Below the pieces are notes generated by a model. That model was not told where the DNA came from and searched no databases. It saw only the letters and a list, made by a program, of their open reading frames with translations. 5,285 nt of DNA from Clostridiales bacterium (GTDB taxonomy: Bacteria > Bacillota > Clostridia > Christensenellales > Aristaeellaceae): positions 1 through 5,285 of the forward strand of contig SFHU01000141.1 of assembly GCA_004555535.1 (NCBI GenBank), in the 5' to 3' direction. Below are positions 1 through 4,597 of this stretch, piece by piece (the first letter of the stretch is position 1; every line of letters starts with the position of its first letter). The position numbers and the translations under genes are program-made.

Positions 1-67
1 ACTGCTCTGAATTGGCAAGCTGATCAAAGGCAAACTGACGGAAACGGCGTGGGCCGGCGGCCGATGC

Positions 68-96
68 TTGACAAACCGAAGGGAGCGAACCATAAT
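68..96 (+). promoter_or_regulatory. Sigma-A type promoter for the glmM operon
   Basis: A perfect -35 box TTGACA (68-73) is followed after exactly 17 bases by CATAAT (91-96), one mismatch from the -10 consensus. Transcription would start near 102-104, giving an untranslated leader of about 110 bases before glmM. No competing promoter of this quality is seen closer to the gene. The bases before it (1-67) carry no supportable gene; one or two frames are open for a few codons at the left edge and could be the tail of an upstream gene, but nothing distinguishes them. Confidence 0.72.
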
Positions 97-102
97 AAAA
101 AA

Positions 103-129
103 CATGCCGGTCATGAAAAATGACGGATG
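103..129 (+). promoter_or_regulatory. Stem-loop at the 5' end of the glmM transcript
   Basis: Three short paired blocks stack into one hairpin: CAT (103-105) with ATG (127-129), CC (107-108) with GG (125-126), and GTCAT (110-114) with ATGAC (120-124). The loop is GAAAA, with single unpaired G residues at 106 and 109 on the left side. It would start at or within a base or two of the predicted transcription start. A 5'-terminal stem-loop of this kind can protect mRNA from decay or take part in regulation; that role is inference, and the pairing is what the sequence shows. Confidence 0.4.
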
Positions 130-214
130 CAGGCAAAGAGACGAACATAGAATGATGGATGGAAACGGCCGGAAAGGGCGCAAGGCATCTGTATAGGACC
201 GAAAGGAAGAATCT

Positions 215-1579
215 ATGGGTAAATATTTTGGAACAGACGGATTCAGGGGCGAAGCGAATGTCGGCCTGACGAGCGAGCACGCCTATCGAATTGGCAAGTT
301 CATCGGCTGGTATTACGGCGCGAGGCTGGGCAGAAAGGCGCGCATCGTCATCGGCAAGGACACGCGGCGCTCGAGCTACATGTTCGAGTATTCGATCGTC
401 GCAGGACTGACCTCGACGGGCGCGGACGCCTACATGCTCCACGTCACGACGACGCCGAGCGTCGCCTATGTCACGCGCGTGGACAGCTTTGACTGCGGCG
501 TGATGATCTCCGCATCGCACAACCCCTTCTATGACAACGGCATCAAGCTGATCAACAGCCGCGGCGAGAAGATGGACGACGAGACGACGGACGCCATCGA
601 GGCGTATCTGGACGGGAACTTTGCCGTGCTGGGGCTTGAGGGCGACGTGCCCGCCGCCGCGCGCGAGGATTTGGGCTGCATCGTCGACTATGTCTCCGGA
701 CGCAACCGCTACGTCGGCTACCTGATTTCGCTGGCCGCGCATTCCTACAAGAACATGCGTGTAGGTCTTGACTGCGCTAACGGCAGCGCCTGGAACATCG
801 CCCGGACGGTCTTTGAGGCGCTGGGCGCGAAGACCTTTGTGATCAACGCGGAGCCGGACGGCCTGAACATCAACCGCAACGCCGGCTCGACGCATATCGA
901 CGGGCTGCGCCGCTTTGTGCTGGAAAACCACCTCGACGTGGGCTTTGCCTACGACGGCGACGCGGACCGCTGCCTGGCGGTCGACGAGAACGGCGAGGTG
1001 GTCGACGGCGACAAGATCATGTATATCTTCGCGCGGCAGATGAAGAAGGAGGGCAAACTGAGGGGCAATACGGTCGTCACGACGATCATGTCGAACTTCG
1101 GGCTGTACAAGGCGCTCGACGAGGAGGGCATCCTCTACGAGAAGACGGCTGTCGGCGACCGCTTCGTCTATGAGAACATGGTGAAGAACGGCTACTGCGT
1201 CGGCGGCGAGCAGTCCGGTCACATCATCCTGAGCAAATACGCGACGACGGGCGACGGCATTCTGACCTCCATTGAGCTGATGGAGGCGATGCTGGACAGC
1301 AAGCAGACGCTCTCGCGGCTGGCCGCGCCGATGACGGCCTATCCGCAGGTGCTTAAAAACGTGCGCGTGAGCGACAAGGCCGCCGTGCGCGAGAACGCGC
1401 ATGTGCAGGAGGTCGTCCGCCGCGTGGGCGAGCGCCTGGGTGATACGGGCCGCGTGCTGCTGCGCGAGAGCGGCACGGAGCCGGTCATCCGCGTGATGGC
1501 CGAGGCGGAGGAGGAGCGCATCGCCGAGCAATGCGTGAATGAGATGATCGACGCGATGAAGGCCGAGGGCCTGGCCTGA
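215..1579 (+). CDS. glmM: Phosphoglucosamine mutase GlmM
   Basis: GlmM interconverts glucosamine-6-phosphate and glucosamine-1-phosphate in the cytoplasm, on the route to UDP-GlcNAc, peptidoglycan and other envelope sugars. The 454-residue product has all hallmarks of the alpha-D-phosphohexomutase superfamily. The N-terminus is GKYFGTDGFRG. The SASHNP phosphoserine loop puts the catalytic Ser at residue 101, and the metal-binding DGDADR lies at 247-252. The sugar-binding GGEQSGH is at 330-336 and the phosphate-binding RESGTEP at 417-423. GEQSGH and the overall length (family usually about 445-450) favour GlmM over phosphomannomutase or phosphoglucomutase. The ATG at 215 is preceded by AGGAAGA (204-210). 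It is the first gene after the promoter at 68-96, and the next gene starts 15 bases after its stop. The only departure I note is DGFRG where many GlmM have DGVRG. Nothing looks truncated. Confidence 0.93.
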   Translation: MGKYFGTDGFRGEANVGLTSEHAYRIGKFIGWYYGARLGRKARIVIGKDTRRSSYMFEYSIVAGLTSTGADAYMLHVTTTPSVAYVTRVDSFDCGVMISASHNPFYDNGIKLINSRGEKMDDETTDAIEAYLDGNFAVLGLEGDVPAAAREDLGCIVDYVSGRNRYVGYLISLAAHSYKNMRVGLDCANGSAWNIARTVFEALGAKTFVINAEPDGLNINRNAGSTHIDGLRRFVLENHLDVGFAYDGDADRCLAVDENGEVVDGDKIMYIFARQMKKEGKLRGNTVVTTIMSNFGLYKALDEEGILYEKTAVGDRFVYENMVKNGYCVGGEQSGHIILSKYATTGDGILTSIELMEAMLDSKQTLSRLAAPMTAYPQVLKNVRVSDKAAVRENAHVQEVVRRVGERLGDTGRVLLRESGTEPVIRVMAEAEEERIAEQCVNEMIDAMKAEGLA

Positions 1580-1594
1580 CGGGAGGACAAGACG

Positions 1595-2263
1595 ATGGAC
1601 GCGATTTCTACCGGCGACCTCTTTGATCTGACGCACACGCGCGCGGCGGCGCTGCTTGAGACCTGCGAATACCCCTGGGAGGCGCTTTCGCGCATCGGCG
1701 AAACGGTGCTTAAAATCGGCAGGGCGCTGCCGCAGGAGGAATACGACCATCCCGCCGAGGATGTGTGGATTGCCAAAGACGCGACGGTTGCCCGAACGGC
1801 GACCATCCAGGGCCCGTGCGTCATCGGCAGCGGCAGCGAGGTGCGCCCCGGGGCGTTCCTGCGCGGCAGCATCCTTGTGGGCAGCGGCTGCGTTGTGGGC
1901 AATTCCTCGGAGCTCAAGAACTGCATCCTCTTTGACGGCGTGCAGGTGCCGCATTACAACTACGTCGGCGACTCCATCCTGGGCTACAAGGCCCACATGG
2001 GCGCGGGCGCCGTCACCAGCAACGTCAAGGGCGACAAGAAGAACGTCGTCGTCCACGGCGAGCAGGACTACGAGACGGGCCGCAAAAAGTTCGGCGCGAT
2101 GCTGGGCGATTTCGCGGAGATCGGCTGCAACAGCGTGCTCAATCCCGGCACGATCATCGGCCGGGACAGCCAGGTCTATCCGCTCTCCTGCGTGCGCGGC
2201 GTCGTGCCGGCGCGCTCGATTGTCAAGGGAGAGCGCGGCGTCTTTAAAAAGCGCGACGCGTGA
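1595..2263 (+). CDS. Left-handed beta-helix sugar-phosphate acetyltransferase-like protein (GlmU C-terminal half-like)
   Basis: This 222-residue protein has a helical N-terminal segment (about 1-55), then hexapeptide repeats of a left-handed beta-helix (about 57-215), e.g. VWIAKDATVARTATIQGPCVIGSG and later VGSGCVVGNSSELKN. Residues 119-142 (PHYNYVGDSILG then MGAGAVTSN) match the shape of the GlmU acetyltransferase region, where a His before Y-GD-x(2)-G is the catalytic base; His120 is the likely equivalent. The uridylyltransferase domain of full-length GlmU (family about 450 residues) is absent, as is its nucleotide-binding motif. The gene has a strong ribosome site, GGGAGGA (1581-1587), before the ATG and starts 15 bases after glmM, so the two are surely co-transcribed. 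By context it probably acetylates glucosamine-1-phosphate or binds a related sugar nucleotide. Such proteins are often annotated UDP-N-acetylglucosamine pyrophosphorylase, but I see no pyrophosphorylase domain. Fold confidence is high; exact substrate is inference. Confidence 0.8.
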   Translation: MDAISTGDLFDLTHTRAAALLETCEYPWEALSRIGETVLKIGRALPQEEYDHPAEDVWIAKDATVARTATIQGPCVIGSGSEVRPGAFLRGSILVGSGCVVGNSSELKNCILFDGVQVPHYNYVGDSILGYKAHMGAGAVTSNVKGDKKNVVVHGEQDYETGRKKFGAMLGDFAEIGCNSVLNPGTIIGRDSQVYPLSCVRGVVPARSIVKGERGVFKKRDA

Positions 2264-2279
2264 GGAAAAAGCCAATGCA

Positions 2280-2330
2280 AAAGACCGCCGTACAGCGAGG
2301 CTGCGCGGCGGTCTTTGCGCTTCATTTTTT
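2280..2330. terminator. Probable bidirectional intrinsic terminator between convergent genes
   Basis: An 11-bp perfect stem pairs 2280-2290 (AAAGACCGCCG) with 2306-2316 (CGGCGGTCTTT). Inside the loop a second small stem can form, CAGC (2293-2296) with GCTG (2300-2303). On the plus strand the stem runs into TTT and then, after a short gap, a T6 tract at 2325-2330. On the minus strand the stem is followed by TTTT and, slightly later, a T5 run (complement of 2265-2269). It lies 17 bases after the beta-helix gene and 42 bases beyond the stop of the minus-strand gene, so it can serve both. The T tracts are interrupted, so efficiency is uncertain. Confidence 0.75.
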
Positions 2331-2358
2331 CCGCAGCGGAAAACAGGAAAGAAAAGGC

Positions 2359-2610
2359 TTATTTGGCCTGGCCGGCCTCGTACTGCTCCAGCGCGATGGC
2401 GAGCTGGTCGGGGCAGGAGGTGCCGTTGCGGCACTGGATGCCCTTGAGGCGGCGGATGGCTTCCTCAACGCTCATCCCGATGACCAGGGCCGCGACGCCC
2501 TGCGTGTTGCCGGCGCAGCCGCCGATGAAGCGGCAGGCGGTGATCTTCTCGTTCTCAACGTCAAACTCGATGGCGCGGCTGCAGACGCCGCGCGTCCTGT
2601 AGGTGTACAT
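2359..2610 (-). CDS. Small TSCPD domain-containing protein (TIGR03905-like)
   Basis: The product is 83 residues, starting MYTYRTRGVCSRAIEFD and carrying the signature T-S-C-P-D at residues 64-68, which names the family. Five cysteines (10, 26, 32, 60, 66) are spread along a very short chain, including a G-G-C-A-G-N turn (30-34), which suggests metal or redox chemistry. The same TSCPD module occurs at the C-terminus of some ribonucleotide reductases; the stand-alone form has no established function that I know. The start at 2610 is chosen because AGGAGGAA (complement of 2617-2624) sits 6 bases upstream. The frame stays open further upstream to 2787, but that stretch is the 95-base repeat and lacks a ribosome site. 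A small stem, GCCGG/CCGGC (2629-2633 with 2637-2641), lies just upstream of the ribosome site. I could not find a convincing promoter for this gene. It converges on the glmM operon and looks monocistronic. Confidence 0.88.
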   Translation of the reverse strand: MYTYRTRGVCSRAIEFDVENEKITACRFIGGCAGNTQGVAALVIGMSVEEAIRRLKGIQCRNGTSCPDQLAIALEQYEAGQAK

Positions 2611-2697
2611 GCTTGCTTCCTCCTGTGGGCCGGGAACCGGCTGAATCCTTAAAAAATGATCGCATTCTTTTTCGACGCGGCCGGCCTGTTTCCTGCT

Positions 2698-2792
2698 TTT
2701 ACTCTGTAAATCTTTCCGTAAAGCGCTGGCCTCGGTCGCAAGGTGACAGGGTTTACAGCATTTCGTCGGAGATGGAACCGGCATCATGCCGG
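2698..2792 (+). repeat. 95-base tandem repeat element, copy 1
   Basis: Copy 1 begins TTTACTCTGTAAATC and ends in the near-palindrome ACCGGCATCATGCCGG. It is directly followed by copy 2 with no spacer. Ten positions differ from copy 2: nine fall between element positions 11 and 28, and one at position 45 (2742). The last 50 bases are identical in both copies. The period (95) is not a multiple of three, so any peptide read through one copy appears in a different frame in the next, which argues against coding. Confidence 0.9.
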
Positions 2793-2887
2793 TTTACTCT
2801 GTGACTCCTTTTGCAAAGCTTCGGCCTCGGTCGCAAAGTGACAGGGTTTACAGCATTTCGTCGGAGATGGAACCGGCATCATGCCGG
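2793..2887 (+). repeat. 95-base tandem repeat element, copy 2
   Basis: Copy 2 begins TTTACTCTGTGACTCC and ends with the same ACCGGCATCATGCCGG palindrome. Identity continues two bases (TT, 2888-2889) beyond the unit before unique sequence begins, so the terminal stem AACCGGC/GCCGGTT is complete in both copies. The variable segment corresponds to 2803-2820. The shape (sharp conserved block, clustered differences) is more like two members of a dispersed family placed side by side, or one segment under constraint, than a very recent exact duplication. Confidence 0.9.
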
Positions 2888-2944
2888 TTAGTGGATTTCT
2901 TCCCCGGGACGCCGCGCGCGGCGCGCTCATACGATGGAAAAGAC

Positions 2945-2955
2945 GGGGAAGGGGG
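2945..2955 (+). promoter_or_regulatory. Ribosome binding site that sets the GTG start of the propeller gene
   Basis: The purine-rich run GGGGAAGGGGG ends 7 bases before a GTG at 2963. The in-frame alternatives upstream, ATG at 2786 and GTG at 2891, lie inside or right next to the 95-base repeat and have no comparable site, so 2963 is the preferred start. Confidence 0.6.
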
Positions 2956-2962
2956 CTGCGGC

Positions 2963-3799
2963 GTGGAAAACAGGGTGATCGTTTCCGGCAGCGGCGGGCT
3001 CAGGGAGCTCTTTGTGCCGGGGCTTCGATGGGGAAAGGCCGCGAGGCTCGAGGGGGCGGGCGCGCTCTGTGCGGGACAGGGGAGGCTCTTTTGCGCCTGC
3101 GCGCCGGGCGACGTGATCTGGCGGCTGGATGCGCAGAGCCTGATGCCCACCGCGCTCTTTGCCGGCGGGCCGGGCATCCGCGCGCTGAGCCTTTCCGCGG
3201 ACGGAAAACGGCTGTATGCGCTGTGCGGCGACGCGGACAGCCTGCTGATGCTCGATGCGCAGACCGGCGCGCCGATGATCGTCAACCGCGTGGGCATGGG
3301 TCCCTGCGCGATGGCGATGGACGAAACCGGGCGCGTGATCGCGGTGGCGGGCGGGGAATGCGCGCGGGCCGTGCTGCTGTGTGCGTCGACGCTTGACGTG
3401 ATCGGCAGCCTGCCGATGCCCGGCATGGTCGTCGGCGTGGCGCTGCAGCGGGGCATGGTCCATGCGCTGTGCCTGAGCGAGACGCTTTCCTCGACGCTGA
3501 CGACCGTGCTGCCGGGCGGGGGCAGGAGGACGCTGACGCTCCGGGGCATGCCGGGAACGCTTTCGCTGCGGCGGGGCATGCTGCTGGCGGCCACGCACGG
3601 GCACCTCTATGCGGTCTCGGAGGACGGCTCGCGCGTGCTTTGCGAGGACAGCGCGGCGGGCCGGGCGTCGCGCCTGCTGCTGTGCGGGGAGGAGCTGCTG
3701 ATGCTCGACATGCTCGGCGAAGCGCTGCTCGTGAGGGAGCGCGGGGACGGAGGCTGGCGCGCCGCGGCGGAAGGCGTCCGCGATGCGGCGACGGCATAG
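2963..3799 (+). CDS. YncE-like beta-propeller repeat protein of unknown function
   Basis: From the GTG at 2963 the product is 278 residues. It is built of repeated short beta-rich units such as GIRALSLSADGKRLYALCGD (71-90), followed by SLLMLDAQTGAPMIVNRVGMGPCAMAMDETGRVIAVAGG (93-131) and ASTLDVIGSLPM (141-152). The pattern of S-x-D-G-K-x-L-Y, L-D-x-x-T-G and G-P-x-A-M-x-x-D is typical of YncE/WD-like beta-propellers, usually protein-interaction or scaffold modules. The C-terminal half is more divergent. No signal peptide or membrane segment is seen at this start, so it is probably cytoplasmic, unlike many YncE proteins, which are exported. It has an unusual number of cysteines for a propeller (several LC pairs, e.g. 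87-88 and 139-140). The YwaF-like membrane protein gene follows 60 bases later on the same strand, suggesting an operon. No specific partner or reaction can be assigned. Confidence 0.75.
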   Translation: MENRVIVSGSGGLRELFVPGLRWGKAARLEGAGALCAGQGRLFCACAPGDVIWRLDAQSLMPTALFAGGPGIRALSLSADGKRLYALCGDADSLLMLDAQTGAPMIVNRVGMGPCAMAMDETGRVIAVAGGECARAVLLCASTLDVIGSLPMPGMVVGVALQRGMVHALCLSETLSSTLTTVLPGGGRRTLTLRGMPGTLSLRRGMLLAATHGHLYAVSEDGSRVLCEDSAAGRASRLLLCGEELLMLDMLGEALLVRERGDGGWRAAAEGVRDAATA

Positions 3800-3846
3800 C
3801 GCGCGGGGAAACGGGCCATCCTGAAAACGGATCATTCTCAAACACA

Positions 3847-3853
3847 GGGAGGG
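3847..3853 (+). promoter_or_regulatory. Ribosome binding site that decides between ATG 3854 and GTG 3860
   Basis: GGGAGGG abuts the ATG at 3854 with no spacer, which is too close for normal initiation there. The GTG at 3860, in the same frame, stands 6 bases away, a normal spacing. The choice adds or removes only two residues (Met-Ala). Confidence 0.55.
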
Positions 3854-3859
3854 ATGGCC

Positions 3860-4462
3860 GTGAAGCGGAGGGCTGCGGCGGAGCGTGCGATGGGCGCGCT
3901 GCTCCTTGCCTCCCTTCTGACGACGGAGGGACTGCTGTTGGCGGAGGGCCGCGAGGCGGAGGCGCTGCCGCTGCACCTGTGCAGCATCTCAGCGCTGCTG
4001 GCGCTTTGCTCGGCGTTTTGCGCGCAGCAGGCGGCGCTTGACTTTCTCTGGTATGTCGGCATGCCGGGCGCGCTGCTGGCGCTGATCTTTCCCGCGCCCG
4101 CCTCAAGCCGCTGGCAGGCGCTGCTGACGGCCTCCTATGTGACGACGCACGCGCTGATTGTGCTCATTCCGCTCGTGCTGATGCTGCGGGGACACAGGCC
4201 CAGACGCGGACACGCGCCGGATGTGCTCATCACGCTGCAGGGAATGGCGCTGCTGGCTTTCTTTGTCAACCGTCATCTGGGAACGGACTTCATGTTTCTG
4301 AGCGCGCCGCCGGCGGGCACGCCGCTGGAGGCGCTCTTTGGCCTGGGCTATCTGCCGTATCTGCTGGCGCTGGAGGCGCTGGCGCTTTCGTGCTGCGCGG
4401 CGATGGGCGCGCTGCTTTGCGCATGCGTCGGAAGAAAAGAACGAAGTGACCCCGCCGAATAA
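3860..4462 (+). CDS. YwaF/TMEM164-like multi-pass membrane protein (TIGR02206-like)
   Basis: The product is 200 residues from the GTG start (202 from ATG 3854). It is strongly hydrophobic, with about six membrane segments near 11-28, 40-58, 62-78, 90-109, 121-138 and 160-190. Features resembling the YwaF/TIGR02206 family (relatives of TMEM164) are LPLHLCSIS (36-44), the F-L-W-Y-x-G-x-P-G-A-x-x-A-L-I-F-P stretch (62-78), a histidine in the fourth segment (97), and N-x(3)-G-T-D-F-M-F-L with two prolines soon after (137-151). The family's function in bacteria is not established as far as I know. It is somewhat shorter than the roughly 230-residue members I recall, perhaps lacking one N-terminal segment. 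It ends in a charged cytoplasmic tail (GRKERSDPAE). It follows the propeller gene by 60 bases with no terminator between, so co-transcription is likely, and a new promoter begins 4 bases after its stop. Confidence 0.78.
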   Translation: MKRRAAAERAMGALLLASLLTTEGLLLAEGREAEALPLHLCSISALLALCSAFCAQQAALDFLWYVGMPGALLALIFPAPASSRWQALLTASYVTTHALIVLIPLVLMLRGHRPRRGHAPDVLITLQGMALLAFFVNRHLGTDFMFLSAPPAGTPLEALFGLGYLPYLLALEALALSCCAAMGALLCACVGRKERSDPAE

Positions 4463-4465
4463 AAC

Positions 4466-4494
4466 TTTACGAACGCGCGGGAATGCGGTATAAT
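4466..4494 (+). promoter_or_regulatory. Sigma-A type promoter for the downstream membrane protein gene
   Basis: A perfect TATAAT (4489-4494) lies 17 bases after TTTACG (4466-4471), which matches TTGACA at four positions. The segment begins right after the preceding stop codon and is A/T-rich against GC-rich neighbours. Transcription would start around 4501, leaving a leader of about 97 bases. No terminator separates it from the upstream gene, so read-through may add to expression. Confidence 0.75.
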
Positions 4495-4529
4495 GTAAAA
4501 AGGTGTTCTATCCTGCATTTTGGGGTGAA

Positions 4530-4576
4530 GCGGCTGTTGCTGCGCATGTGTGCCGCGTCCGGAAAGCCGGACCGCG
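4530..4576 (+). promoter_or_regulatory. Leader hairpins before the DUF2232-like gene
   Basis: Within the untranslated leader, GTCCGG (4557-4562) pairs with CCGGAC (4567-4572) around the loop AAAG. The stem can be extended past a bulged C (4573) by CGC (4554-4556) with GCG (4574-4576). An alternative stem, GCGGC (4530-4534) with GCCGC (4552-4556), uses the same bases, so the two pairings compete. That is compatible with a regulatory leader, but no known riboswitch class is recognised and no T tract follows. The structure ends 9 bases before the ribosome binding site AGAAGGGA. Confidence 0.35.
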
Positions 4577-4597
4577 TGGAACAAAGAAGGGATTTTC

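Larger units (their letters stand above)
2698..2889 (+). ncRNA. Possible structured RNA formed by the tandem element
   Basis: Each copy can fold as plus-strand RNA. A closing helix pairs CTGTAAA (2704-2710) with TTTACAG (2752-2758) in copy 1. Then come hairpins GTCGC/GTGAC (2735-2739 with 2743-2747), CATTTC/GAGATG (2759-2764 with 2769-2774) and AACCGGC/GCCGGTT (2776-2782 with 2788-2794). Copy 2 repeats these 95 bases later; its closing helix keeps six pairs because A2708 becomes G2803, giving a G-U pair. The two middle hairpins each contain a G-U pair that would be an A-C mismatch on the other strand, which favours plus-strand RNA. The stems are short, so chance pairing is possible, and no promoter is seen. 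Confidence 0.3.
2611..2962. other. Divergent intergenic region occupied mainly by a tandem repeat
   Basis: About 350 bases separate the starts of the minus-strand TSCPD gene and the plus-strand propeller gene. From left to right they hold the TSCPD leader (2611-2697), two 95-base repeat copies (2698-2887), and a 75-base GC-rich leader that includes the 12-base palindrome GCCGCGCGCGGC (2911-2922). No good sigma-A promoter is visible on either strand, although both neighbouring genes need one. This leaves open that the repeat, or a non-consensus promoter, supplies transcription. Confidence 0.6.

Noticed and set aside
1..123. Tail of an upstream gene in the first frame
   Set aside because: The translated segment has no recognisable protein character and overlaps the promoter; without upstream sequence it cannot be judged.
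190..196. TATAGG as a second -10 box close to glmM
   Set aside because: There is no -35 partner, and a start there would leave almost no room for the ribosome site at 204-210.
97..214. Riboswitch or glmS-type ribozyme in the glmM leader
   Set aside because: I find only one simple stem-loop and none of the conserved core of the glmS ribozyme, which in any case precedes glmS.
1339..1926. Minus-strand open frame across the glmM end and beta-helix start
   Set aside because: Serine/arginine-rich shadow spanning two well-supported genes on the other strand.
2260..2652. Plus-strand open frame after the beta-helix gene
   Set aside because: It crosses the terminator hairpin and is antisense to the TSCPD gene; only the TSCPD reading has a recognisable family motif.
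2611..2787. N-terminal extension of the minus-strand TSCPD protein from 2787
   Set aside because: It is repeat-derived sequence without a ribosome site; the AGGAGGAA site fixes the start at 2610 and the 83-residue length fits the family.
2786..2962. N-terminal extension of the propeller protein from ATG 2786
   Set aside because: The extension reads through the 95-base repeat. The same peptide appears in a different frame in the other copy, there is no ribosome site, and GTG 2963 has one.
2934..2978. Fourteen-codon leader ORF overlapping the start of the propeller gene
   Set aside because: It has no ribosome site, and a frame of this length in GC-rich sequence is expected by chance.
2927..3976. 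Long open frame on the minus strand, about 350 codons
   Set aside because: It is antisense to the propeller and membrane protein genes, has low-complexity composition dominated by Arg, Ala, His, Gln and Pro, and is a GC-rich shadow.
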